A program made the position numbers and the translations under genes. The notes under the pieces are model-generated. The model worked only from the letters and a program-made list of their open reading frames with translations, did no database searches and was not told where the DNA came from. A stretch of 64,000 bases of DNA from Phorcus lineatus (Eukaryota > Mollusca > Gastropoda > Trochida > Trochidae): contig OV121087.1 of NCBI GenBank assembly GCA_921293015.1, positions 6,832,501-6,896,500 of the forward strand. The letters are read 5' to 3'. Position 1 is the stretch's first letter; each line of letters starts with the position of its first letter. Positions 12,368-24,570 of the stretch are shown here, one piece after another.

Positions 12368-15000
12368 GTAGGATAAGCTTTTAAACTTTAAAACGGTTTT
12401 AGAAGTTTTCTCTAAACTTTTTTGCTACTTTTATGCCTCTCATTCCGTTCTCATTTCTTATGGATGATGTCAATGCAACTTTTATCAAAACATATAACCA
12501 CGCGTATTATTTGTCGGCGATTTGTCAGCGACACGGGTAACAATTAGCATGAATAATTTCACACTTCACCTCCAGATTAATTTTATCTATTTATGATGTA
12601 TTAATAATTTCTCCTTTTTTCCCTGTTGGTACGCCCTAAGCTATAGCAATAGTTCATTATTTGTGTTCTGCGTGGATACTAGACTACAACTTCGTGTCTT
12701 CTCGTCTTGTCATGTGAGTTGTCTTCTGTTGGTTATGAAAATATAAATATGAAAAATAGTTTCCTTACGTTTTGTTATTCAATCAAATTTAATCTCTAAG
12801 TCTTTTTGAAATAATATTTAAATTTAAATTTGTATCTCGAATCATATTTACATTAACATAAATAGATGATACATTTCAACAAGAGGAGCTTCTGTTTCTT
12901 TTGATGTTAATGTTGAAATAGTTAATGTTAGTTCGTTGGCAGTTTGATATAAGTAAATGATTATTTACGTTTCAAATAACATGCTAATATGTTCGGAGTT
13001 GTATAAATGAATAATGACATTACACACGATAGTAGTTAGATTCTTATGTGTCGGGTAACATACATTCTTATATTGGTAAACAAGGTAACGAGTACTTGTT
13101 ACCAAAAATACATCATTGCTTATTTATCTCATTTATCTCATTGGAAATATGTGATTATTAACTCGAAATTGATTTAGATTTAAGTGGCTTTGAAGTTATC
13201 TTTTTACATTATTAAAATCGTTATGGCTAATATAAAACCATATGTATGTACCGTTAGAAAATGTATTGAAGTGTGTATCGTTAAAATATATAGTATTATT
13301 TTGAGTAGTTTTCTAAGTACAAGTGCAAACATGGGAGAATATCTTCGAGTTTTGCTTTCACATGAAAACTCAGTCTTAAAATATCTTTCACTGCGCACAA
13401 ACATTTCATTGAAAATGATGAAGTCACCGGGATGACTAACTATAAATATGCAGCTGTGAAAGATACGATAAATTACACTTATATGAGAATGAAATGTGGT
13501 GTAAATTCAAAACCTTTTCATTTTAATTTATATTAACGTTATCGTCAATTTATCTGCCGTACACTCCTTCAAACCTCTTATCAACACTTCCGCGTGATGT
13601 GTTTGTTTGTCGAGAAAATGGAAATTGAATTAATCGAAGAATTGAGGAATCTTAACCGTGGTGGAAACCTAAAACGGTTTCATTTTTATTCTACATAACC
13701 TTATTATTTATCTAATTTGACTTAAAACCTCTTCATGACACTTTCGCTGGAGGTTAAGTTTGTAGAAAATTGAAAATTGGAAAATATTCTGGTGGATATT
13801 GAATGTGACCCTACGGATATAACTTTAGGCAACCGGCTAAATCAAATCTTCAATTTAATTAGTCCTTATTTCAGTTCTTTTAAGATACGAATACAAACAA
13901 TGTGGACACACTGTGTGCTTCTGAGGTGCTATGGTAAATCTTTATTTATCTCTTCGTGTTTATAACTACCATTATTTTCCGTTTTAGCCTTTCTTATATT
14001 ATAAATCTAATTACTTGACAAAAAAATGCTTTCAAAAATATTCATTTCACTCTGTATTTTTATAACGTAGGAGATTCGACAAAGAACATAGCTGACCAGC
14101 CTCTTAAAATATTCTTTATTTTCATATAAACGAAAACACTTTCAGTTTTGAAAAATTCTTTAGCAATAACAAAAATTATATCAATTGACTCATCCGTCAA
14201 TTGAAATAACCATCTGAAGCTCTAACAAGTTTGTAAATTAAATTCTGAATGATTCATTTTCATTTTCATTAAAATATTGTTGAAACATGGAGCGTCTGAC
14301 CTCTTCCATGCAACTTTATTCGTAAGCTATCTTATTTCAAATTACACAATAAATTTGGCCATTTTGTTACATGTTTTTATCACTTTACACATTAAATGGT
14401 TTGTAAAATATCGTTGCAATCAAAAATCATTACGAAGGCTTTTCCCACGATTAAATATTTAAACGAATATCATATTCAGCCCAACAGAGTGAAATGTTGA
14501 AATGATTTACAATTCGTTTTACGTTGGAGAACCAAGAGAACAATTGACATTTCTCATAATTTTATTGTTTCTTCGAAATATTTCTCTGCTATTAGATTTT
14601 AATTCCATTATTGTTTGAAGAAGTGTTTAAATAAAACCGTTTTTAATTTCACTGCTATCTATTTTCGGGATTTTAATTTGCGTCCGATGTCACAATGTGT
14701 GGAATAAACTTTTTTTTCGTTGAAATAAACACCTCAAAAACAGTCCTGAACTTTTTAAAATACTCAAAAAGAATGATTATCATACATTAGCTTTTATTAA
14801 CTTCTCACGTAGGCAACCACGAACTGCCCGTCAAGGACTCCTAATTTGTGTTTTAAGGAAACAACAAAATCTCCTAGAATTCTTCTTGAAAGATCAGAGA
14901 TAATCGTCAATTATCATCAAAGTGAAGGCACGGGACGATCAAAGCGAGGCAAAGAGAATAACTTACGTTAGCTTTTGTGCGGGAATTTCGCCAGTATCAG
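12368..15000. other. Gene-free AT-rich stretch
   Basis: No gene or repeat family recognised; only short accidental frames. If the candidate exon ending at 12367 is real, this is the start of a long intron. Confidence 0.55.
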
Positions 15001-15559
15001 CATGCGAGGAAATTACATACAATCTAGCGGAGCGCACGCTTTGCACGTGCCATGTGTTGCACGAGCCGGCGTCGCGTGCACGGGTGTTGGCTGTGACCTG
15101 AACAAGCGCACATGGATACCGTAACAAAGGGTGAGAGGTAGCAGCTCCTAAATGGCCATTATATATCGGCTCAAGCGATATCAGATGCCTTAACGCAGTT
15201 TGTCGCGTGGACTTAACCTGTTCTTTCTTTGTGCAAATTAACCGCTCGTGTGTATTGTTATAATAACGGCGGTATGCATTTCTCAGTTCGCCCAGGTGGA
15301 AAGTGCCGAAACGCGTGCGTTATTATAAACGATACAACATATTTCGTTTCCAACAATTCACATGGCACTTTTAGATAAAGTATAGTCTCGATCACGCATC
15401 AAACGTAGATACGCTAAGGTATTTAGGTCTTTCTTATAAAACCCTAAAAATAGAAGTAATCTTTAGATTTCTTAAACTAATACTTTGACACTAATAACAT
15501 GGAAATAGTACGAAATTATTTACTTGTGTACATAATTTTCGTGCCAAAATAAGCTTCTA

Positions 15560-15750
15560 TTCTGAATCCATTTAAGCCCCGCCTCCTTTGATAAGCGAAC
15601 AATCCGATTGCATCACGTAGCCCGTAGCCACGCCCACTCGTCCATTCGGCTCGATGCAAACAGGTGCGCGGCGGTCAAGCGAGCGCGTGCGGTCAGCTAA
15701 CAGCTGGTAGGCAGTGTCCACTCGACGTCCAAGCGAGACCGTTGGAATTT
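15560..15750. promoter_or_regulatory. GC-rich promoter/enhancer-like island
   Basis: A GC/CpG-rich island in AT-rich DNA. It contains a GC-box (CCCCGCCTCC, about 15577-15586), a CACC/KLF-type CCACGCCCAC (about 15629-15638), CAGGTG at 15661-15666 and CAGCTG at 15701-15706. No ORF of note is seen. A Brn-3-like ATTAATGAG lies nearby at 16225-16233. Confidence 0.35.
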
Positions 15751-16424
15751 GATTGTTGAGTAGATCGGAGATTAATTGGAGAATTATATGGATTTGATAG
15801 ATTTACTTTTTAATTTCACACTATAGTATCTCTCAACTCCACGGTGTGAAGATATGGTCTTTTTGTTCGTACCTTATTAGAATTGAAAAAGGAGAGCGGC
15901 TATAGACCATATTAGGTGTAAAATTGAGATTTTCGTTATACGGTTTCCGTATGTAAAAACATGATTTAAAGACCGAATTTATATGTAATGATTAGTGGCG
16001 ATGCGATCGATAATAAATATAGCGCTTGATTGCTTAATAGATTCATGTGACGATGAGGTGGGTAGTCATGTTACTGCACATCAGTCATTTCAAAAGAAAT
16101 AAATTACGTCGTTTTTTCTAACAAAACAGAATGTTTCATGCGACTCTAATATGATTTAACATATAAAAAATGTTATTCACTTAACGCAAATTGCGAGTTA
16201 GCGTAATCTCAGCCCACTTAATATATTAATGAGGGGTGCTAGCGACTGGAACACAGGACTCGGGGGAGGCCGGTCTACAAACCGCCCTGTTTTGTGTGAT
16301 TAATCGTGACCCGGGGGGACAAGCGACTTGTTAGCGCCCTCTGTAATTAATCAAGAAGCAATCAAGGTAAAATCTGATAGTCGGGATGATGTCATAAACG
16401 CCCACTGCACGCGCGCGTTCTCAG

Positions 16425-16734
16425 CACAGGTAAAACACTGCACAGGTGTTCAGATGACAGTATCTCGTGCACTTAACAAAACTCTGACATTCAATTCATT
16501 ACAAGCAGTTGATGCAACTTCACTCTACCTGTGCACATAAAGGGTTCTATGCCGTTGGGAACAACTAAACTGATCGCTGCGTTTAGAAACATTATCAGAG
16601 TTCATTATGTGAAGGGTTGCCTCCCTTAGGTCGTGTGCCGAACGCGTGCACAGGTAAATTTGAGTAATTACTTGCAATGAATCGCAGGAATAAACGATTA
16701 GTGCGCTACCTGTCTATTGTAAATAACACAGGTG
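16425..16734. promoter_or_regulatory. Cluster of five CACAGGT(G) E-boxes
   Basis: CACAGGT occurs on the + strand at 16425-16431, 16441-16447 (as CACAGGTG), 16649-16655 and 16727-16733 (as CACAGGTG), and on the - strand at 16527-16533 (read as ACCTGTG). A CAGATG E-box is also present at about 16451. The block is GC-richer than its surroundings. CAGGTG-type boxes are bound by Snail/Scratch/ZEB and proneural bHLH factors. It is a plausible enhancer or silencer of the neighbouring neuronal gene; this is inference. Confidence 0.4.
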
Positions 16735-16739
16735 TAATC

Positions 16740-19300
16740 AGTAAATGTGGCCACATAAATTTAATGCAATACTGTTAGCCGCTCTGAGACACTTCGTTAC
16801 TTTGGAAATTATGAAATTTTGATGACCCATAGGGTTTTAAAAAAGCACACGCTGTCATATTTAATCATAAGTTGATGTGTTAATATCGGGTGTCGCAAAC
16901 TACGATTCAATGAATCTATATGAACAGATGCGCCTATCTTTATGCGATCGAGATTTGTTGATGAATCGTTAGAAATTGGAACGGTAGTGCTTGACTGATT
17001 GATATTGCTAAATTGACGGCTTTCGTGCTGTCAAACTTTTTTCTTTTTTTTTAAAACAATGATTTTGAATCACTCGGTTCATAGCGTCTGCTGTCTGTTC
17101 CGCTGTTCAAGTTTTCTTGTCACTCAAATTCTTCTCTATGTATCATTTGATAGATGATGAAATATTATTTTTGAAAAAAAAACTATTTCCTCGTTTTTGG
17201 TAAGTTATTTAAGGCATTGGCGGGCCCAAAAGGGATTTAGGTTTTGGTTTTTGTTTCATAGTCCTGAAAGTTTCAAAATTGATTTATACTACATGGTTTC
17301 TTTGAGAATCTATTTCTCTTATTATCATTGTTATGTAGCTCTGTCGTTAAGTTCGCCCCTTCAGTCGAAAATCCGCCCATAGTAAGATGCCAACACATTT
17401 CCCCACTCCTCATTACGATTGACTAAACAGAGTTACTTCCCTTGAAACGTTGAATCATTTATGAATGCTTCTTTTAGTTCTGATATCCGAAATTGTCTTT
17501 ACTTTTATCATAACTGATGTTAGATTTTAAAATGAAAAAGTTTATTCATTTGACCAAAATGTAAAATAATCTGTTGTATTTTGTTCGCCATGATATTTGA
17601 TGAAGAAAAAGCTACTGCCATGTGATCAATGAACGGGGACGTGTTCATCCAATAGCATAAAAATGCTGAAACGAAAGAGTTGTTTCGGGTGATCATCACC
17701 AATAAATTTTTTTTATAAACTATAATCTTCATTCGGCAAATAGAGAGTGGGATCACCTTGTAGTTTTCCAGCCATATATGCTTCATTTGGCACACATAAT
17801 TAATCATGATTTTGAAACTGTTTTATATGTTCTTATGTATTGCTCGTCTACCGTCTACAAGAAAAACTGATTGAAGCGTCTGTATAATCACTACTACCCG
17901 CCCATTACGCGTACGGCACAAGTACCAACCATCAAGTGCTTGCTAAATAGTGAGTGAAGCGCCAAGCCCAACAGCAAGTTGTACTGATATTAACAAGTCC
18001 GAGCAGTCTCAAAGGGGGCTATTACAAAAGTTTTTTTCACAAGTTTCACAAACTTTTTTATGAATTTGATTTAAGACTATTCTTTGACTTTAAAGAATCA
18101 TCAAGACATGGCGATTATTCTAAAACCGAAATGCTAATTGCTTAATTCATCAGTAACACTGAGGATCTTCATATTATTAATGTCATGCATTTTAGTTCCT
18201 ATATTCAACTCTCATATATGCCGGATGCCTAATATATGCTTGACATCACACATGGGGACACAAAATGTCAACCTAATATCTTGTTTTCATATCACTTCAA
18301 ATAGGTTTTCACATCAAGTTCAATATATTGCACTTTAATTACTTTTGTTGCAGAATTTCTGCAACTCTGTAAAACATCTGAAGGCGTCAGCAAAGTTTCT
18401 TTGATAGTAAATTAATTCCATTTTTTTTTCAAATATCTTTTTTTCGTTTATTCAAGTATTTTCTAGACAAAAGATACAAGTTCCACGTGAAAGTATAGCC
18501 CAATCACCTATGCTTAGAGAATCTGACCCTGGATAGACATGTACAGCCGCCTCAAACGGTTGGTGATACAAAACAACTACTGTCATTTTCCTTATAAGTG
18601 CCACCTATTACTGATGATATTCAGCTCATATTACACACACACATGGTGGTAGCGACGGCGTTTTGTCGCCAATGACGTTTGGTCTAGGGTCACGTCGCGA
18701 AATTATTAACATGTCAACCGCAGCCGTTATTTCCCGTACACTCTCGTTTATCAAGGCGAGATTTGGACGTGAAGCCTGGGGGAGGTTGAGGTTATCTCGC
18801 GAGATTAGGGCGAGAACGAGTCATGGCATTTATTGCAGTAATTGTACAACTGGGATATTTCATAGAACGTAATTTGTCCAAGACGGAATTGGAATCGTTT
18901 GATTAGAGAAAGGAAGAAACACACGGCATTGTGTCTAATAGAGACGGAGCTTCAACATTAACTCAGACATAATCTTCTAAAATTGTAGGCCTATTTGTGT
19001 CAGATTCTTTTGTCAAACGTCATCAAAGCTCAGAAACAAGCAAGCCCAGCCTCGAGCAGTGCATACTTCATTTCGTCTATGCTAATTCCGATATAAATGC
19101 CTGTAATTTTTTAACGTTGGAAGAAATCAGCTACAGTCTATTTCTGGTGCTTGTTTGGCTAACGGTAAAAACACACGGGGTCGAGACATAAGATATTCCC
19201 TTTGAATACACTATGGATGGGTGTCTAGATTGAAGTACTGGAGCAAGTAGCAGAGTAAAACACCCAAAAAGGCAACTCTGGTACCCACTGCGCCGCAAAT
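16740..19300. other. Gene-free stretch, mostly AT-rich
   Basis: Nothing is recognised apart from the CpG-rich island at 18640-18830. Frames of 60-95 codons are of accidental composition. Confidence 0.55.
18640..18830. promoter_or_regulatory. CpG-rich island with TCTCGCGAGA palindrome
   Basis: The 10-bp palindrome TCTCGCGAGA at 18795-18804 is the element known from CpG-island promoters in animals. It sits in a CpG-rich block with other CGCGA and GTCGCC motifs. The reading frames here look accidental. It may be a distal promoter or a non-coding RNA start; no direct evidence. Confidence 0.3.
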
Positions 19301-19318
19301 CAATCTATCTTCACTTGA

Positions 19319-19326
19319 TGACGTCA
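19319..19326. promoter_or_regulatory. Palindromic CRE (TGACGTCA)
   Basis: A full cAMP-response-element palindrome lies at the left edge of the GC-rich block 19.3-20.7 kb that contains the candidate promoter/exon at 20 kb. Binding by CREB/ATF-type bZIP factors is family knowledge; function here is inference. Confidence 0.3.
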
Positions 19327-19940
19327 TAACTCTTGGTTCCATTTTTGTCCCGCCAGTTGTCTGTGATGTTGCGTTAATGTCAATGCGGTCTTCCCTCCTG
19401 ACGCGCTGTGCTTCTCACTACACAACAATCCCAGCCTGTTTGATGACTCGGCCGTGCAACTGGCATTTCTAGTCGAGTCTGATCCACTCTGATATATTGC
19501 CTCACCGATGCCAACAAATGTCGTCAAATCCCTAGACGCCATTCCGTCCCTCTTCCCAATCTGCTCAGCGTCTCCCCTTTTCCCCCTCTAATGCCCGGCC
19601 GTCTCCTCTCTTCTGTCCCCACGTAATCAGAGCAAGAGCCCAGCCAGAAGCTCCGAGCTCCAGTAAGTCTCTAAAGACGCCGTGAATCGGGGGAGATGTC
19701 CGCTTTTATCTCTCTCCCTACAGACCTAACCGGTTCCATTCGAATCTAATGCTTGACCAACTCGACTCGAAAATCTGATTCTAATTTACAAATATCAATT
19801 ATATTTTAGCTCTAACAATGTACACTGCAACGACAGCATCGCGTCATGAGCAATTTGGCTCCGGTGTCTCGAAAGCTCGGTGATTTGCTCTATTATTTAT
19901 GAAATTCTACTAAAATATTGATGCGATAAGAAGACTGGTG

Positions 19941-19947
19941 TATAAAG
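19941..19947 (+). promoter_or_regulatory. TATA box of candidate promoter at 20 kb
   Basis: TATAAAG lies in a GC-richer context, 54 bp before the ATG of the candidate exon at 20001, consistent with a start site around 19970. Confidence 0.33.
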
Positions 19948-20000
19948 AACGGACGTGAGGCTAGCGAGTCAAACCCTCGCAGAGCTCACGTACAAGCAAC

Positions 20001-20038
20001 ATGCAGGGGGGAAGTTGGCATCTACCTCTGCAGCTAAG
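20001..20038 (+). CDS. Candidate alternative first coding exon (12 codons, phase 2 donor) with TATA box
   Basis: A TATAAAG motif at 19941-19947 lies 60 bp upstream of an ATG that opens MQGGSWHLPLQL and ends AAG|GTATGT, a strong donor in phase 2. That phase does not fit the exon 2 acceptor at 29077. It does fit a CAG acceptor at 28697 behind the CT tract, where AG+C restores Ser and continues KQHSTIGL of POU4 exon 1. The block is preceded by a GC-rich stretch. This is an inference from motif spacing and phase only; there is no similarity support for the peptide. Confidence 0.3.
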
Positions 20039-23000
20039 GTATGTTATGTTTATTTGCAGTGATGTTAGAGCCAGAGATAGGAGTACCATCCCGGATCAGG
20101 ACTAGATCGGCCCGCCACCGTGTCAGGTCTAGCAACATTCACCCGCCGTGTTCCCAGGCGCGAGTAGAGAGGCGAAATTTAATAATTTCCAAAGACAACG
20201 CGGTATAGTTGTCAAGACGCGCCGGTAATCCGACATTGAAGTTTGAAGGAAGGGCAGAAAGTGGCCTCGGCTTGGTGTGAAGGGAGCTGGATGCGCGAAT
20301 TGTCCTCACACCTTGCCCCGGGAACAATCGGCAAATTCTCTTTATTGCTGCGAGTAATGCGCGGCCGAGACCGTCCATACAGAGCGGCAGGCACGTCGCC
20401 GGACAAACCTCCTCGCCATTAGTCGATGAGCCGATCTGGACCTAGATTAATTTTATCAATTACACCGATAATCAATTCCCACTGAGCGCATCCAGGGCCT
20501 TTTCTCACTTGGGTCTAATGGAGGGAGAGCGGATCTGAGGGAGACGACTATTGCCACACGTGGACCGCGCGGAACCCTTGCCTTTACAACTTGTAAAAAC
20601 ACTGCCAACGGGTTCACTCGTTTTTGGCGCGAATCTGACACCCACCATCTTGCACGTGCGAATGTAGCTTCTTTGCGCGTGCGTAACACGGTTTGGGAGG
20701 TCCCCGAAGGACTCATTTAAGACAATGGTATACCTGATTTGTCCGAACCCTCTTGAGAGTCATTTGAGTCCCGTACCCGGAGTCGGGAGTTCGAGAAACA
20801 TAACGCGTTTTAGTTTTAGGACGATCGGGCTCGTAACTTTCTGGATAAATGTTGTTTCAATGTTTTTATGTTTTTCAATAATGTCATGCGGATTTTTGTG
20901 CAGATTTAACAGGAAGTTGTCACTACAAACTAGTTTTGAATGTATCTGGTCTTTCTTCTGAATACATGATCTATATCAAAGGATTTTATGATAACTTTTT
21001 GTAAGATAAAGAATCGCTACAAGGGCTCCGCATATTTCAGAATCAAAATATTTGATGGCTCCGAACAAAATAAGTCTTTCTTGTAAGACACATCTTTCAC
21101 TTATTTGAGGATGGCAATATATTTTGAAATATAATCCTTTTGTCACTTTGCATAATTGTCAATATATCAAAAAATCAATGTTTTATTTAGAATAAAGGCA
21201 TTTATGACTTTTGCCTTTTAGTTTAAGGTCAGTACTAAAATACTTGAATTATTCAAAATTTATACAAAAACACAAATTTATCGACCCCCTTTTAAATTCT
21301 GATGTCTTGATATTTTCTATTAATAGAAAATAATCACTCGTTTAAGTTTAAACAGTGCTGTTTGGTGAGTTTACATAACCTGAAGACGCCGAGCTTTTTT
21401 TTTTAGCTCTGTTTGTGCAGGTATTGCTTTCAAGAGCAAATACCACATATGTAAACAATACATCCTTTGAAATAAAGGGTGTCCAAGAAACGTCGCTGTA
21501 CGGGCCCACAGTGTTCCGAGTTTGGCCAGGTGCTTTAATTCCCGCCACTTCTTTTCTTTCATGGCGCACGTGCATTGATCAAGCCTCGTTTTCGATCCGC
21601 GGTGTTCTCTAGCCTGTAATTACAACTTAAACACTGCTAATCTTCAACTGGTAATGTGTGATTAGACTCCCGTTCTTCTTGTTTATTGACACTGTTAATG
21701 TAAACATGGTTTGTTCAAAATTCTTGTGCATGCTTTTCCGGAGATAAACGCCATATTTGAGACACGTCTCACTTCTAAACGTTGGCAGTGCCATAGATCG
21801 GCCGTGAGTTCCACTGAGTCAAGTGTTTGCTTTGGTACCGATAATTTAACCGAACCGTTTTGTCATTAAACCGTTATCCTCTCCCAAACGGTGCAGCGCC
21901 ATCATGTGTTTGACAATGAGTCCGGGTAACTAGCGCGTGGTTTTCTTCACGCTCTTATCTTTGCCTGTAACTAATGAAAATAAACAATTGTTTAACATTT
22001 GTGGAAACATGTTTGATCAGTTGCCACACATGATAAGAAATCAACACACATGCGTAATTCGCTCCATTAGATTGTGTTAAACTGTGCAATTTGGAAAGGT
22101 ATCTCATTTCAAATTAGTAATGCGTAACGTTCGGCCAACATTTTATCTGATGGTTTGTATGGGATGTATGCTTGTTCTGGGGCCAGGAATCGCCTGTGAG
22201 CATACGTTATATAGTCATGGATTAATTATAATGCTTCAGTGTTTCCAGACGATTAACTCTGCAAAATAACTATCACTCTTCAAATATTTTTAGGAAAAAC
22301 TATGAGGAAAGTGTTGTTAATGAAATATAAACAATGTTGATAGCTGGATCTAATTTCCTAACAAAGCTTGTCAGTTATATAATGTACATATAGATTAAGC
22401 TTGTTTCATTTCAGAAACATTCAAACAAATAGAAATCTTTAGATTTAATTTTCCTATGGCTTGTTCTCATAATTGATTTATTCTTATCGTGAGATTAGCA
22501 ATGAAATTTGTTTTCATATTAACCACATTAAATAACTAACACATTACTAACATGGTAACATTAAATATTACATTTCTTAATTATTTGTAATTGCAGACAA
22601 TTAAGAGATTACAGCGTTTTAAATCAGATACATGTCGAAAGATATAAAATCATCAAAATTTTTCCAGTCTGGCTAATCTTGTGTAGGATGAAATTCTATC
22701 ACCATTAAACATAATAAATACATGCAATAGACACAAAACAAATTTGTAGGACAAATGCTTTTAAAAGATTTTAACTCTTTCTACAGCATGAATGAGACAC
22801 ACAAAAAGTATAATCATATATGAAAGACTCTCGTATGTAGTCAGAATAACCTTTCAGTTTTAATTGTTTAAAATATGGATGGTATTCTTCGAAATTGCTT
22901 ATGGTTATTTGTAAAAGTATATTTGTTTAGCATATTTGCTCTCTTACTGTGTTTATCCCTGCGAACAATGGTTTGAGATTTACAACAACAAAAAATATCT

Positions 23001-23225
23001 CTTTCGTTTTGGTTTGTGTCTTGGGAAATGAATGAGTCGGGAGCGAACTAATGGCAAACCATTTATCAAACAGTCACTTTCTTTCTCCAAGCGTGTTAAC
23101 AGTTTTGTGGACGCCATATGAGTCTGTCTCTTTTATTTTGTTTCTGAATATCAAAGCAGAGGTATATTTATCTGCAAACGTATAACAGCGTATATCTTTC
23201 AGTATTTTTACAATTATCAAATCAA

Positions 23226-23471
23226 TAGTGTGTATATCAACATTGTATTCGTTCGCAGTGTCACCTAGGAGTTGTTCAATACAATAATTAAATCTAACTT
23301 TTGTATATCAACATTGTATTCGTTCGCAGTGTCACCTAGATGATGTTTTATACAAATCAATATTTTTTTTACATCAGCATTGAATTCGTTCTCAAAGTCA
23401 CCTATGAGAAGGTTTATACGATAATCATATCAATTCTTTGTAGATCAACATCAGATTCGTTTATAATTTTC
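23226..23471. repeat. Degenerate ~75-bp tandem repeat, four units
   Basis: Units share ATATCAACATTGTATTCGTT followed by CGCAGTGTCACCTA. Units 1 and 2 are nearly identical over that core, unit 3 is diverged and unit 4 is the most decayed. Confidence 0.75.
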
Positions 23472-24474
23472 ACCAATTAATAGGACATGTTTTGACATCA
23501 GTTCTCCATAGGAAGGACAGGACTTGTAACCTTTATCTGTGGGGATGGAGTTAGCATATGAGATAGCCCGAGCTATGACATTTGTGTCTAGTTCTCCGCT
23601 GAGACTATGCTCTCAATTAGAAAATGCGTTCCGACCCTCGGGAGAACGTTTTTGACATTTGAATCTAATTATACCATCGTGCATTGTAGCTCTTCAATAC
23701 CCATAAAAGACGTAACACTTCTCTGCTTTTCCATGCCTTAACTTTTACAACCTTGTTTTCCTTTCCAGACGCTTTTCTTTTCGCTGTGTTTATGCTTTTA
23801 TCTATTGGAACACTAAATGGATTATAATATCCTTAAAATAATTAGTTTGATGGAATATATCATCGCTTGTTATCGGTCCTCGTTTTTTTATAAAGTGCTG
23901 ATGAGTTGTTGCATAGCGCATGTCCGCCACTTGGTTTGCACGTGCGCAGCGCCACTGACAATAAGAGCCAGGTCTGACGAGCATATGATATTTCCCTAAC
24001 CCCATATGTTGTCTTCACGTACGGCCGCGCATTTCCTGTCGGCAAGTCGTTCTCAGGAGGGATTTCCCCTTGGCGCGTGATCGCACGTGCATCATGAATT
24101 AACTGTCAACCGCTAGAACATTCTACTCGGAAGTAATTACTAGTTTTGTTATTTCCTAAAGATCACCGTAATTAATTACATAATGGTAGAAACGTTGTTA
24201 CAACAGGCAGAATAATTTCCGGTTGTTCCCCAAACTATGGCTTAAAATTATATATTTTATAATTTGATCGTTCTATTTATATTTTGCAACCGAAGCATGA
24301 CAAAATCTTGATGACCATATGTAACTGTATTTAGTTCCTATTCTTTGCTCGAAATTCCCTTTTTAAGTACATTTAAACCGAAAGTAAAATTATCAAGTAC
24401 GATGTTTGAATGGTAATAATATTGTACTGCCTGTACATCGTTTCTAGGATTGTTTCAAACACATTAAAAGTATA

Positions 24475-24475
24475 C

Positions 24476-24532
<57 letters not shown>

Positions 24533-24570
24533 AAGTAGTAGTAGCAGTAGTAGTAGTAGTAGTAATGGTG
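24475..24570. repeat. (TAG)n/(AGT)n trinucleotide microsatellite
   Basis: About 30 units with a few interruptions (GTGG, GCAG), ending in GGT units and a purine-rich tail. Confidence 0.95.

Larger units (their letters stand above)
19330..20720. other. GC-rich block around candidate promoter
   Basis: Markedly GC-richer than the surroundings. It holds the CRE at 19319, pyrimidine-rich stretches near 19550-19620, the TATA/ATG/donor candidate at 19941-20038, CACGTG at 20557 and GCACGTGC at 20652. Overlapping frames on the minus strand (20139-20716) look like shadows of GC-rich DNA rather than genes. Confidence 0.45.

Noticed and set aside
20039-20060. Micro-intron from GTATGT to TTTGCAG after the 20 kb candidate exon
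   Set aside because: At about 22 nt it is too short for a spliceosomal intron in animals.
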